Positions 1 to 12,260 of a stretch of DNA of 64,000 bases are shown here, piece by piece. Below the pieces are notes generated by a model, which had not been told where the DNA came from, made no database searches, and saw only the letters and a program-made list of their open reading frames with translations. Position numbers and translations under genes: made by a program. Position 1 is the first letter of the stretch; the number at the start of each line of letters is the position of its first letter. This DNA comes from Breviolum minutum Mf 1.05b.01 (Eukaryota; Sar; Dinophyceae; Suessiales; Symbiodiniaceae): contig DF239826.1 of NCBI GenBank assembly GCA_000507305.1, positions 82,452 through 146,451 of the forward strand, given 5' to 3'.

Positions 1-65
<65 letters not shown>

Positions 66-124
66 CGTCATCGTCGTCATCATCATCATCATCCTCGTCA
101 TCGTCGTCATCATCATCATCATCA

Positions 125-165
<41 letters not shown>

Positions 166-230
166 TTCATCTTCATCTTCATCTTCATCTTCATCTTCAT
201 CTTCATCTTCATCTTCATCTTCAGCAGCAG
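1..230. repeat. Trinucleotide and hexanucleotide microsatellite
   Basis: The window opens in a long simple-sequence tract. It passes from (ATC)n through mixed ATC/GTC to (GTC)n and then (TTCATC)n, ending near a short AGC run. It is non-coding by appearance. The gradual change of motif suggests successive slippage expansions. Confidence 0.95.
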
Positions 231-802
231 CATTGTCGTCCTAATCCACTGATCTTTGTTGCTTGGCTATTGTTGTTCCCATTGTTGGTTCTAGTCATGC
301 AGCTCATGGTAATGATCGTGATGGTGCTGGTGCTGGTGCTGGTCGCGGTGGCGGTGGCTGTTACAGAGGTGTCTAGAGTGTGGAGCTATGTTGTAGCACG
401 TTTAGTGAAACCATCACAACAAACCACAGAAACACTTGTCAGTACAGTATTGGACCTGACTTACCAAAGAGGATCAAGGACATGATTTTTCTTGCATATT
501 GACTCAAAAGACAAGCACCAGGTGAATCAAAGTGACCTTTTTTATCCCCAAACGTTGGAGGTCACCAACAACCTTTCCAAAAGGTCACTCTTTCACTATC
601 CCAGAAAGGTCACGGCTTGAATCACCTTCGCATGCATTGGTTCAAGCATGACCGGCTCGATAATTCCAAGGCCATCGAGTCACCAGTGTGGCTGCTCCAA
701 CATAGCCACCTTTTCCAAGGTCATCCTGCCACCGAATGCGGCATGGCAATATCCGTGGCCTGGATTTTCTATTGGGGAAAAGATGGAGATTCAATTATTT
801 CC

Positions 803-917
803 TACTGTTGATTGAAGAAATCCGGCTAACCAGTTGGGGTTGGTAGTTTATTTTCACTATTTACAAGGTTTCATAGATCCCAGGTGATTGTTTGGGATTT
901 CTGAACCATCAACAGTA
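803..917. mobile_element. Foldback MITE-like element, family M1, copy 1
   Basis: The left end TACTGTTGATTGAAGAAATC and the right end, whose reverse complement is TACTGTTGATGGTTCAGAAA, form an imperfect terminal inverted repeat about 115 bp apart. The same terminal sequence flanks segments of 105-110 bp at 8520-8629 and 18432-18536, so this is a dispersed family. There is no coding capacity. The transposase that mobilises it is unknown. Confidence 0.6.
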
Positions 918-1645
918 TGTTTGCCAAAAGGATTCATGAGTCCAACAAACTGATTTTTTTGCTGAAATTTTGGTGAGCCAATGAGCCTCTATAAGAATTT
1001 AGATCTTCGGAATGAATACTAGCCGAGGACTTCTGCCCACCATTAGGCCAGCAACAAGGCAAGCAAGCCGCAAACCCATTCCTTTCACCCCACACCTGAG
1101 GCACTCTTTCATAGATGGTGAAATCAAAAGTGATGTCCCCATGACTCTTGGAGGCCCCAACATGAATGGGCCTTGGAGCAGTCGATCATCAATTGAACTT
1201 TGAGGTTATATTTGGCCGCTCAGTTTGATGAGCTGAAATCAGAAATCAGAGGCATGCTTTTCCCTGGTCTTGGGATGATTTTGGAGGGGAATTGTAGCCA
1301 TGACGATTCCCATGCTGCAAAAACGAATCCCGATTGATCACCGAGAGGATTCGAACCAAGCATCCGGGCATCAAAATGCGAGAAATGAAAATCCATCGAA
1401 TAGATCACCTAGTAACTTTGTGAGTTGAAAAAACCTTATACTTTGGGCTAATACAAAAACAACCCCTTCGAGGAGTCAAATCACAGGTTCCTTTTCATCC
1501 GACTTTTGAACACCCTCGGATACCGCTCCTGAAAAAAAAGAGAAAAAACTGAAGTCTCACCCACCACTTTTTGCGGCGCAGAGTTTCCACCCCCATGGAA
1601 ATTCATGTTGTTTTTGGATAAAACTTTACTCCAAATCAATCCCAC

Positions 1646-1794
1646 TACCCTCCCTGAAAATAACAACAAACTAACAGCTAGAAGTTTTCCCATGTTCCCC
1701 TGAACAGTTCGGCCATAAAATTGCCCCCAAAATTCTATCTTCTAACCATCCATTTTTTCCAGGGGCAAACTGGTTGTTAGTTTCAGGGAGGGTA
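1646..1794. mobile_element. Foldback element with 26-bp inverted ends (M2)
   Basis: The left arm begins ACCCTCCCTGAAAATAACAA. The right arm, read in reverse complement, begins ACCCTCCCTGAAACTAACAA. The arms are about 147 bp apart outer edge to outer edge. This is the structure of a short non-autonomous DNA element or a large hairpin. I found only one copy in the window and no clear target-site duplication. Confidence 0.5.
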
Positions 1795-4660
1795 ATTGAT
1801 AAAAATGGGAAAATATATCACAAACATGATGAGATCAAAAAGGACGACGAAGGGAAAAGAAAACAGCTTTACAAAATGATGCCGCTATCTTTTTTGGATG
1901 GATTTCGGGAGGAAAATCACAGATTTCGCTTCCACTTTCGACACAAGATTCACAAGATGTATCCCAAAACGAAATCCTGGGTGCTTGATTGGGAATTCTT
2001 ATCGCCAGGGTCATATAGTAAATGATATATATATATATATATACACATGTATCGCTTCTAGTGGCATGCCAAGGCTATGTTGTCATCCACTATAATGAAT
2101 CTAATGAACCGTTCACCTTCACCCTTCACCACTCTGGATTTTCATGGCTAATTTGAAACCGCTGGGTCCCAGCGGTTTCAGTCGGTTAAACCCCGGTATC
2201 TTCGAATTTCCGAGCGGCTGGAACTGATCTGTGATCGCAGGGAAGAAAGCATCACAGTCAAACTCCTGCTATCCGGGTGTCAAAGAAGGGAAGAATGGCT
2301 TGAGCTGAATCCTCCGTTTGGGTGTCAAATTTCAGGTCTGCCAGGTCTGTTTTTTGGTGTTATTTTTTTTTTGGGGGGGGGGGGCAAAAAAAATTGACCC
2401 GACTGGAGGATTCAGGTTGGTAAGTTTAGTAACTTATTGAAAGACTGATGTTTAAGAAACAATAAATGCTGGGACTTTCCAGCCCTGACAGAGGCTGGAA
2501 GATCATAAAAACATATAAAAACCACCTGCCTCAAGATCCATGATTTCACCTTTTTATTGGATAAACCACAGGTGTCCACACAGACATCTACTCTAGACTC
2601 TAGACTCAAACATAACATAGAAAACCCACCAAGCTTGGATTTTTGCAGGAGGTGCTTGGAGGCAAATCGAATGGTGATTTTTGACTTGGAAGATAAAAAG
2701 AACTGCAAAAAAAAAGCACTGCTTCGACAAATCCAAGCTAGACCCTTGTTTTTGGCAACCTTGCAAACTGCCATGATTACTCAGTCGGTCACTTGACCAA
2801 TGCCCCGGGCCACCTCTTTTTCCTCATTCATGCGCAGCATGACCAAGGATGAGATGAGGAGAAAGTGTGAGCAGAGTCTCAGAATGAAAAGTCCATTGGG
2901 AATTTCCAGGGATAGATTTTCAAGCCCCATGGATGAAAGTCTCTTGTGGACAATTTTTGTCGGTGCCAGCCAGGATGAAAAACTCAGAGTCCTAATCGAT
3001 TTTATTTAAACAAAATAAAAAACTTCCCAGTACCTGGAGAATCATTCTCTACTGAGTTTTCAAATATATCCCTTGTACTTTTCTATCATAAGCCAAAAAT
3101 TTCTAGTAGGATGGATCTTAAATAACTCTTCTTCAACCCAATTTTCTTAGCTTCCCAAAAAATCCAACTTGAACCTTGAAAAATTGGAACCCTTTCTCCC
3201 CCCCACACCCTTCACTCCAACAAAAGGTTTGAACGGAAGGTTTTCAACGGAAGCCGTTTCCTTGGCCACACGAGTCACGAAGAGACGCACACAGCTGGAC
3301 ATCTCCATGGCCTGGTGGAATTCCCCTGGAAAGGTATCTAAAAATGGCAGGGGAGGTCACTTAGAGCATAAATCTTGAGTCACTTATGGCCAAAAATGGC
3401 CTAAAAACGCCATTCAGCCCACTTTTTTTTCAAATCATGAATTTTGGAGTTTCTGTTGGTGAAAAGTGAGGGTTTCTAACTAGCTAGTCTGTTTGGTCCT
3501 TTCAAGCAACTGATAAGTAAGACAAGAGAGCTCCAGGAAGATAATTTAAAAAAAAGTCGTAGCTCCAAAGCTGATTCAAAAATCTCATGACACCTCGAAA
3601 CAGCTTCCCAAATGTTAGGCTTGTACCCTTCAAAAGTCATGGAGTCCCCATTTTAAGACAACTCCACACCTCCTTGTAAGCCGCTTGCCCACCGATGACG
3701 AAGATCTCAGCAATATCGCTTCTGCCTTCGGAAAAGCTCCCAACCATTGAATCATGAAATCGTCGGGTGCGCTACCCCGGAGGCAGCTGGGTTGAAACAA
3801 CTGCAACAGCTGACTAAGAGACTCCGGGAGTGGCGGGAGTGGCAAGGAGATCTCCAGCAACTCTCAGTTGTTGCTACTTGCAGCCTTCCAAAATACAGGT
3901 GTCACGCTTCTTTAATTTCGATGCAGTGTCACTAGAATTGGAGCTTCACCCACAGCAGGATTTTCAGGAAAATTCGCATAGCTTGATGACAGGCCGGTTC
4001 TGAGGTTCTGCAGTTTGGGTCCATCCATCTACGTAGCGGCTACGCTGCCCTCAACTCATCAACAAGCGCCTTCCAGTGAGGACACAGCATTCGCCACTGA
4101 TGTCGCCACCAGCACTTCCTCCAAAGTTCGCAAGGGTGGGTCACGTTGTCAGGATGAGACTCACAAAATACCCAACCAGTGAAAACTAGAAAACACCTTG
4201 ATCTCAACATATCCACTGGTATTTTTCAGGTGCATCTTACATTGTGGAAAGCCTGCATGCCTGTTGTTCCTCCCAGGATGCACCTCAGGATATTGCGAAG
4301 CCTCTCCGGAGGTCAAAACCTCAGAAATGTTGTGTGGAGAGGTCGTTTTGTTGAACCGAAGCTCTGGGGCCCTTTGTTGGTAATGATTCTTCGTTGTTTT
4401 GAACTTTGAAAACATGTTGAACAAACACAACACATCTATATGTACGTGTGTCTATATACGTAATATTTTCAATGCAAGAAGAATATGCAACAATGCGTTG
4501 TCTCAAAACACAGTCACAGAATCTGAACGGATTGTTATTTTTCCGGAGCGATGATGCGCACCACAGTCACCAAGCACATTGACTTGGTGAGAGCAAAAGC
4601 GCACTTTGTGTGCTCAAACGGAAACCTGCAAGGTCAAAACAATGGCGAATATAGATATAG

Positions 4661-5030
4661 CAGGGGTCATTGTGGTACCAACCCAAACAATGCGCCTTCA
4701 AGTGCGAATCACCCAAAACTGCCATACACTTGCATTGTGTAGTCAATTTAGAATGCACTCACTGACCCCTGCATATTAGTGTATATTTCATACACTCACG
4801 CAAAATCGCATTTTGTATGCTAGATACAAAAGGTCGAAAGCTGAAAGGCAATACTAGGGAATGACAGGGGTCATTATAGCACCAATCCAAACAATGCGCC
4901 TTGACGTGCGAATCACCCAAACAAGCGTACACTCGCATTGTTTAGTCAATTTAATTTAGAATCTCTAATATGGGTAACTGAATGACCCCAGGATAGTGCA
5001 TATTCCATACACTCATAGTGGCATAGTGCG
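4661..5030. repeat. Imperfect 204-bp tandem repeat downstream of carbonic anhydrase copy 1
   Basis: The motif CAGGGGTCATTGTGGTACCA at 4661 recurs in diverged form at 4865. Matching downstream sequence (CCAAACAATGCGCCTT, then GCGAATCACCCAAA) follows at the same spacing. The same pair occurs at 10634 and 10838 in block A2. It lies just beyond the stop codon of each gene, in what should be the 3' untranslated or intergenic region. Confidence 0.7.
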
Positions 5031-5157
5031 TGTTCCGTCCGCATGCATTCGCCTAAAAGACAAGGCAAGATCTATTACGGGATAGAACGGTCCCGTGGAT
5101 ACCACAAACACCGTCGCGGTGTAGATTTGAATTTGTTCATACGTATCCCTTGTCATA

Positions 5158-6103
5158 CTAGCGCGTAGCAACAACGTAGGGATAGACATAGGTAGAATTG
5201 ACCACATACGCAGGATCCACCAGAATGCGAGAGCCCTGGGGTTTGATGTCGATGGTCTTGTTATACTGGACCTTCAGCACCCGGCAAAGCTCATCAAGGC
5301 TTTCAGGAGGAACTTGAATGCATTCCCTGTTCACATGCCAGGTGATGATGTATGGTGAGCACTTCACATTGTCATGAGATGTGCCCGTGGTGGAGCCACT
5401 GTAAATCACGGAGTTGTCGTGATTCACCAAGTCCCATCCATTCAACAAGTCGAGAGGCTGAGCGCCTTGGACAATGTGGACGATCAAGCCCTCAACAACA
5501 ATCATGGGGTTCAGTTGGTTCCGGCCATTGGCAGCACCTCCCAGTCCATCACTCAGATCATCACTGTTGCTGTCGTCAGATGAGTTGGCATCCACACCGG
5601 CAGTCGAGTGCACATAGTGGATCTCATAACTTTTCCCAACCAAAACGTCAGGACCCAAGCAGTGTTGAAAGCTGTAAGGCTCTAGCTGCGTTTGATTGAG
5701 ATCACTGATGGGGCACATCCAGCCAGGACGAACTGAGAAATCTTTTGCCCCTCCATCATAAGCCTCCGAGTCTGTGCCGTTGTTGTAGGAATTGCTCTTG
5801 TGCTCAGCACCCAGATGGAAGTGAATATTCACCAAGGGAATAAACTCGGCTTGTGCTGGGTTGAGGACAGCAGCTTTTGGTGTCTTGAAACCTTCAGCAA
5901 GCTCGCCATTCACATCTGTGCTCAAATCACGAGGTGTTTGAGGCTCTGCATCCACACACAAAGGCTTCGTGAAGTTGTAGGGGCAGGCCGGAGGTTCTGG
6001 AGGAGTTGGGCACTTTCGGCAGGGACGACGACGATACTTCTTGTACTTGTTGTTCCCATAGGGACGCATCCCATCCTCATCAGTCTTTGAGTCCGTAATC
6101 TTC
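5158..6103 (-). CDS. Delta-class carbonic anhydrase, copy 1, main exon
   Basis: Delta carbonic anhydrases interconvert CO2 and bicarbonate and serve carbon acquisition in diatoms and dinoflagellates. From the first Met of this exon 303 residues are readable. NIHFHLGAEHKS (81-92) is the diagnostic histidine cluster, with H83, H85 and H90 as candidate zinc ligands, and IHYVH lies at 150-154. The segment is Cys-rich at its start and has many N-glycosylation-type sites. The frame stays open upstream to a pyrimidine tract ending CTGCAAG at 6104, so I place an acceptor there and take this as an internal or last exon. The signal peptide is encoded at 9987-10196. The exon ends with an ordinary TAG. 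The protein is identical to that of copy 2. The family call is by motif recognition, and the exact splice phase is unresolved. Confidence 0.85.
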
Positions 6104-6178
6104 CTTGCAGGTGGAGTGGGGAAGGAAAAGTGACGCTTGCGTATTTAACTGCCGTTTATGATAGCTTTGTGCTGCACT

Positions 6179-6289
6179 TATATGGATGTTTCCAAAAATA
6201 GGGGCACCCCAAAATGGATGGTTTAAAATGGAAACCCTATTAAAATGGATGATTTGGGGGTACCATTATTTTCGGAAACACCCATATAC
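6179..6289. mobile_element. 110-bp foldback element, family M3, copy 1
   Basis: The ends TATATGGATGTTTCCAAAAA and, in reverse complement, TATATGGGTGTTTCCGAAAA form long inverted arms enclosing a short centre. Read through, the element encodes the peptide GVSENNGTPKSSILIGFSI. I recall near-identical peptides in many predicted dinoflagellate proteins, which would fit a very abundant element. That recollection should be checked by search. It sits in the intron, close to the acceptor. Confidence 0.7.
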
Positions 6290-7670
6290 ATCAAGATCAG
6301 AAAGAGACTCAAACAGACTGACTGTTTTGGCATGCGGAAAAGGCCATTGACCTGGGCTGACAGTATGAAACACAACTTCCAACCAATTTTTTTTCAGCGC
6401 TGCTGAGCGCAAAGATAATGTTCATAGTTCCTACCAGCAGTGCGCCATTCTAAGGAATTTAATTCATGAAATTCTGCGGGAGTTCGACTAATTAAATCAA
6501 GAACAAAGCAACTCGTTAATTCTTTTTAGCTTCCTGGAGACGTCAAGTAATTCCATGAATGAGAGAATTAATGTGTCCGCCAAAAGCACAAATATTTGAT
6601 AAGTTTTTACCTTTACAGCTATTTGGGAGTTAACTCAATCAGATAAATTCAACATAGTGTATACATAAAAGACCAGCCGGCCCGGAAACCGTCCGGGGGG
6701 CAACACGATTTGATTGGATTGCATTTATGGAAAAATGGCTGTCGCTGCGGTTTTGGATGTTTTTCAAGAGTAGCAGTAGAAGTATTGAATATCCACGCCA
6801 TTCTAGTAAAAACTACAGACTTCACTGTTTTGAACATATATTTGCGACATGTTTCCTGCTTTGGGGGTTACTCTGGGGGGAATTGTTGTTTCGCGTGCGT
6901 TTGAAATTGAAAAAAGTGGACGTCCTGAGCGTTCAGTGTTTCCAATCGGTTCCCTGACAAGCTGTGCGTTCAGGTTCCATCCCAGATATTGGCTCCATCG
7001 CGCAAAAGAAACTTGCATAGCATCAACCCTGTGTGTCAGTGCAAAAACAGATAGACAGCTGCGGAGTATGTACCATTTGTTCCCAACTCCCACCCGCCAC
7101 TCCTATGTGTGCAGACATTGTTTTGCCTGCAATACACCTTGTGTGCACGTGCAACGGACGTTGTTCTCCCCTACCCGACCCAACCCCCCAAAACACCCAA
7201 AACCCATAGCACCCACATGGCGCGCATCACGGAGGACCTTTCGGGTCAACAAATTAGACACATGAATATTTGGTTGTTTCGGGGTTCCTGAAGGCCCCAA
7301 ATAATTCTAAATGAGTTTAAGTAGATTAGATTCGTCCTGGAATCCCAGCATGGCCCAATGATTCATATTTATAAATGAATGCAAACTTACTTTGGACGTT
7401 GTTTTTGCATGCTTCCAGCTGAAAGTATGAGCGCATGAGAGTATGATATGATACTATGATACTTTTATCACTACGGTACTATGGTACCATGGCACTACCG
7501 TGATACAATGATACCATGCAACAAAAGCAAAGAGCCGCAACAGCAACATGACGTGGCAGGCAAGTAACTCTCATACGCCCGCTGCAAGAGCCTTGCAATA
7601 GTAATTAGTAAACTTTCTTAGGGCAAACCTCACGCATAGTCCTAGGCTAACTGGAGGTGACTCGCCGAAG

Positions 7671-7800
<130 letters not shown>

Positions 7801-8519
7801 CATAAACACGTGGAATCAATGATTCGCGACTAGTGATTAGTCACTAGATGTTACTAGTATGTGGGTATCCAAACAGTTCAACCTTGGTCGGAGCATACCA
7901 GCCAGGGGCCCTTCCAAGATCATAAATTTCATCGTGACGCAATCATAAATTTGTTATAAAACACCATAAAATCTTCACAAAAACGTGCATTTTGATTTAA
8001 ATATGATTCTTGGAAGTCATAGAAGTAAAAATCATAAATTTCATCGCAACCAAAAAATGTTATATCATCTTAAAGGGCGAAATTTCTGAGATCGGGGAAA
8101 TGATATGCTTTGTCTGCGTAGCTGCTGTGAATGCTTTGGTCTTGTCAATTTCTGCGTGATCGTTTGTGTTGTCCTTCTTACGGAAGTAAACGATCATCCT
8201 AAACTCGTTCCAGATCGAAATGTCTATGTTTTCATTCACTGACTGTTGACATTCAGAAAGAAAACACATCTGAAATACTACAATTAAGCATAGTATTGTA
8301 TGCTTGTTGTGATTGTCTTCGGTGTTTAATGGCAGCACTTTCTCTGTGAATATTCTCTGAGAAGGCTTGCGATGATATGATGCAATCTTTTGATTTCTTA
8401 CCAAGACTCTTGTATCTGAACCTCACTCTTAAAACATTCACTGGTTCGGTATCTTACAACAAAGGGGTCATATCCGGCATCATTAAGTCGGAACAGTGCT
8501 TCATTCAAATTATCTTCCA

Positions 8520-8629
8520 TACTGTTGATGGAAGGAGATCCTACCCCGCCTGACATGTATGTTTTAGCTTGAAAATAATGGGATAAACTACCCATCAGCT
8601 GGTTCAAATTGTCTCTTCCATCAACAGCT
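8520..8629. mobile_element. Foldback MITE-like element, family M1, copy 2
   Basis: The left end is TACTGTTGATGGAAGGAGAT. The right end reads AGCTGTTGATGGAAGAGACA in reverse complement. The internal sequence ATGGGATAAACTACCCATCA is shared, with one change, with the copy at 18432-18536, so more than the ends is conserved. Confidence 0.65.
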
Positions 8630-9986
8630 GGATTGAGTGTTTTTTTTATCTTCCTTTGTGAGTTTTCCCAGCTCGTCTATTCCAAAAAGGTTTTTGATGA
8701 AGGTGATTCATCCACGTTTTCAACAAAAGCTACTTTGCACATGTTTATTCCAGTGACTATGTTTCACTCAACTAATTCAATCTATCCCAGATACCATTGA
8801 TGGTGGTTGTTTGACTATTCTTACTCATGCTTGCAGAAATATTGGTGCGTCTGTCATGTTTGTTTGGTGCTGGGATGGCCCGAGTTCGGGACAGGAGTTG
8901 TTACGTTGGCAGTTACACATCACCTTTCACTGATATGTTCAAAGGATTAAAGATGGGTTTATCTGATTTAGATTGATATGCTCTTTGTGTTCATGTCATC
9001 TTCTGTCCTTTTCAGCATCTCTAGTCTAGTAGTTTATCAAATTTAAAGTAACGTTTTGGCTAGATTTCCTTTTCTCATTTGTTGCCTCACTGTCTCCATG
9101 CCTTTCAAGTAGCTACAAATTGTCTCTGTTTGTTTCATTGTCTTTGATTGCTTCTTCTAACGTCTCTCTTGTTTGATCTACCAAGGTTTTATGATTTGAG
9201 TTCTAGCTTGATGCGTTTGATGTTTCTTTTAATCTCTCATCTTCAAAGGTCTTCAACAACAGCAACCTCACTGGAAATTGACAATGGTATGGAGATACGG
9301 ATATACCCAAAAACTTTAAGAAGAGTTTAGAATCATTTGTTTCCTTCCATGGCTTCCAAGAAAGGTGTGGCCTTGATTTCTGCAAGTCCTTGCCCCTCTC
9401 TTACTTGGGTTGATAGGAAAACAATCCTTACCATTAACTTCAAATGCCACCAGCAAAACTGTTTTTGAATTCTTTATCCTTCTCATAAGTTTCAGCTTGG
9501 TCATATGTTGCGAATATCAAATATATAACAGATTGAATGCACTGTTACGTTACAGTTTGTAGTGTTTTACGCAATCCTCTTGCCTTTGCACTCCTCACTG
9601 GGCACATTCCTCTGCGCTGAATCCCAGGAGACTGCCTTCTGTACGGCTTTGTTCCCTTTACTTTTGTCACCAACACTACCATATCAGTCCAGCCATCCTA
9701 CTGTGACAATTAAGATCTTAATCTTGTACCTCTTCATGGGGGAGAAAAAGCCCAATCCACATAGACCCAAACATTCCTTTCGTGACTTGCTCTGTTTCGT
9801 TTACCTATATGGGTCGCCCTTGTCTGTAGGGCCCACCAGAAACATTGCAAAAACTTGGACAGTTGGGAAAAAAAAACAAAACCACAGAGACATCCTTTCT
9901 TGTGAATAGTGATACTCTCTCGATTACCAAACATCAATGAATCAATGAGTGTAAATTGGTCAAATCGGTAGACTGACATCCCCTAC

Positions 9987-10196
9987 AATTTCTGCTATTC
10001 TTCTTTGGATTTGCGCTACTGGCTGAGCTGTCAAAGAGGCGACGTTTCCTATTCTGGCAAGCTTCTGCACTTGCATCATGGCATTCTCATCACCAAGAGT
10101 AGGGCAGTTGGCGTTCGAAGCCGCGACCAAGGGACACATCCATGTGGCCCAGGTGACCAAAACCAAGGTGGTTGACGCCATAATCACAGATCGCAT
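9987..10196 (-). CDS. Delta-class carbonic anhydrase, copy 1, signal-peptide exon
   Basis: This exon begins at ATG 10196. The codon before it is GTG. It encodes a typical secretory signal: MRSVIMASTTLVLVTWATWM runs into a PLVAAS cleavage region, and the mature part starts with NCPTLGDENAMMQ. A short acidic-hydrophobic stretch after the signal is common in secreted dinoflagellate proteins. The frame meets a stop soon after RRIAEI. A GT donor (GTAGGG) at 9986 is one candidate splice site, though it does not match the best acceptor phase of the main exon. The donor may be non-canonical, or a small exon may be missing. An identical exon lies upstream of copy 2, which supports pairing each with the next main exon. 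Confidence 0.6.
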
Positions 10197-10271
10197 CACA
10201 GAAGTGAAAGTTTCACAATTTACGTAGTACGTCTATAGTATCTACGTGCAATCTGGAAAGACTGAAAGGGC

Positions 10272-10286
10272 CTTGAACCAGAATGG
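10272..10286 (-). promoter_or_regulatory. Degenerate spliced-leader relic upstream of carbonic anhydrase copy 1
   Basis: On the minus strand this reads CCATTCTGGTTCAAG. It matches 13 of the last 15 bases of the dinoflagellate spliced leader (CCATTTTGGCTCAAG) and sits about 76 nt before the ATG. Such relics are expected when a trans-spliced mRNA has been copied back into the genome. Confidence 0.5.
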
Positions 10287-11130
10287 TGCCATGCCAATCT
10301 GTGGCCCAATGATAATGACACTGGTGAACAAAAAACCTCTGGGGCCCTTTGTTGGTAATGATTCTTCGTTGTTTTGAACTTTGAAAACGTGTTGAACAAA
10401 CACAACACATCGATGTACGTGTGTCTATATACGTAATATGTTCAATGCAAGAAGAATATGCAACAATGCGTTGTCTCAAAACACAGTCACAGAATCTGAA
10501 CGGATTGTTATTTTTCCGGAGCGATGATGCGCACCACAGTCACCAAGCACATTGACTTGGTGAGAGCAAAAGCGCACTTTGTGTGCTCAAACGGAAACCT
10601 GCAAGGTCAAAACAATCGCGAATATAGATATAGCAGGGGTCATTGTGGTACCAACCCAAACAATGCGCCTTCAAGTACGAATCACCCAAAACTGCCATAC
10701 ACTTGCATTGTGTAGTCAATTTAGAATTGACTTACTGACCCCTGCATAGTAGTGTATATTCCATACACTCACGCAAAAACGCATCTTGTATGCTAGATAC
10801 AAAAGGTCGAAAGCTGAAAGGCAATACTAGGGAATGACAGGGGTCATTATAGCACCAATCCAAACAATGCGCCTTGACGTGCGAATCACCCAAACAAGCG
10901 TACAGTCGCATTGTGTAGTCAATTTAATTTCGAATCTCTAATATGGCTAACTGAATGACCCCAGGATAGTGCATATTCCATACACTCATAGTGGCATAGT
11001 GCGTGTTCCGTCCGCATGCATTCGCCTAAAAGACAAGGCGAGATCTATTACGGGATAGAACGGTCCCGTGGATACCACAAACACCGTCGCGGTGTAGATT
11101 TGAATTTGTTCATACGTATCCCTTGTCATA

Positions 11131-12076
11131 CTAGCGCGTAGCAACAACGTAGGGATAGACATAGGTAGAATTGACCACATACGCAGGATCCACCAGAATG
11201 CGAGAGCCCTGGGGTTTGATGTCGATGGTCTTGTTATACTGGACCTTCAGCACCCGGCAAAGCTCATCAAGGCTTTCAGGAGGAACTTGAATGCATTCCC
11301 TGTTCACATGCCAGGTGATGATGTATGGTGAGCACTTCACATTGTCATGAGATGTGCCCGTGGTGGAGCCACTGTAAATCACGGAGTTGTCGTGATTCAC
11401 CAAGTCCCATCCATTCAACAAGTCGAGAGGCTGAGCGCCTTGGACAATGTGGACGATCAAGCCCTCAACAACAATCATGGGGTTCAGTTGGTTCCGGCCA
11501 TTGGCAGCACCTCCCAGTCCATCACTCAGATCATCACTGTTGCTGTCGTCAGATGAATTGGCATCCACACCGGCAGTCGAGTGCACATAGTGGATCTCAT
11601 AACTTTTCCCAACCAAAACGTCAGGACCCAAGCAGTGTTGAAAGCTGTAAGGCTCTAGCTGCGTTTGATTGAGATCACTGATGGGGCACATCCAGCCAGG
11701 ACGAACTGAGAAATCTTTTGCCCCTCCATCATAAGCCTCCGAGTCTGTGCCGTTGTTGTAGGAATTGCTCTTGTGCTCAGCACCCAGATGGAAGTGAATA
11801 TTCACCAAGGGAATAAACTCGGCTTGTGCTGGGTTGAGGACAGCAGCTTTTGGTGTCTTGAAACCTTCAGCAAGCTCGCCATTCACATCTGTGCTCAAAT
11901 CACGAGGTGTTTGAGGCTCTGCATCCACACACAAAGGCTTCGTGAAGTTGTAGGGGCAGGCCGGAGGTTCTGGAGGAGTTGGGCACTTTCGGCAGGGACG
12001 ACGACGATACTTCTTGTACTTGTTGTTCCCATAGGGACGCATCCCATCCTCATCAGTCTTTGAGTCCGTAATCTTC
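11131..12076 (-). CDS. Delta-class carbonic anhydrase, copy 2, main exon
   Basis: The 303 residues from the first Met are the same as in copy 1, including the histidine cluster NIHFHLGAEHKS. At the DNA level the exon carries very few changes. One is AAC/AAT-type silent variation near 11557 in the Asp-Ser-rich segment. The acceptor context (pyrimidine tract, then CTGCAAG at 12077) is preserved, but sequence just upstream differs from copy 1 at about 12107-12125, as expected for intron. About 930 bp separate this stop codon from the start of copy 1, so the genes are a head-to-tail tandem pair. Such arrays are common for abundant dinoflagellate transcripts. Confidence 0.85.
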
Positions 12077-12149
12077 CTTGCAGGTGGAGTGGGGAAGGAA
12101 AACTGACGCTTGCGGCTTGCTGCAGTTTATGATAGCTTTGTGCTGCACT

Positions 12150-12260
12150 TATATGGATGTTTCCAAAAATAGGGGTACCCCAAAATGGATGGTTTAAAAT
12201 GGAAAACCCTATTAAAATGGATGATTTGGGGGTACCATTATTTTCGGAAACACCCATATA
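12150..12260. mobile_element. 110-bp foldback element, family M3, copy 2
   Basis: Counterpart of 6179-6289 in the duplicated intron. It was present before the duplication. Inverted arms and centre are conserved with a few substitutions. Confidence 0.7.

Larger units (their letters stand above)
231..4361. other. Region without a recognisable gene
   Basis: About 4.1 kb with only short, unconvincing open frames. It holds two foldback elements (803-917 and 1646-1794), an (AT)n run near 2024-2044 and a G-run at about 2371-2383. The stretch from about 3660 to 4140 is richer in GC and has short open frames on both strands. These include a plus-strand segment rich in Leu, Gln and Arg near 3790-3870 and a Trp-rich minus-strand segment near 4036-4120. 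Either could be an exon of an unidentified gene, but I see no splice-consistent model. Confidence 0.5.
4362..6890. repeat. Segmental duplication block A, copy 1
   Basis: This block is repeated nearly unchanged at 10337-12855, offset by about 5973 bp. It carries the 3' intergenic region, the main exon and the proximal intron of a delta-carbonic anhydrase gene. Differences are scattered substitutions, small indels and expansion of a TA microsatellite in the second copy. Confidence 0.95.
8849..10327. repeat. Segmental duplication block B, copy 1
   Basis: Nearly identical to 12857-14330 (offset about 4008 bp). It contains the distal intron, the signal-peptide exon and the 5' flank of the carbonic anhydrase gene. 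Nine unique bases separate it from block A2. Confidence 0.95.

Noticed and set aside
1330-1375. GGTTCGAATCC on the minus strand, resembling a tRNA T-loop
   Set aside because: The T-stem does not pair, and no acceptor or anticodon arm can be drawn.
9148-9909. Repeated 60-115 codon ORFs in blocks B1 and B2
   Set aside because: They lie in the carbonic anhydrase intron, on either strand, with no motif. Duplication alone explains their conservation.
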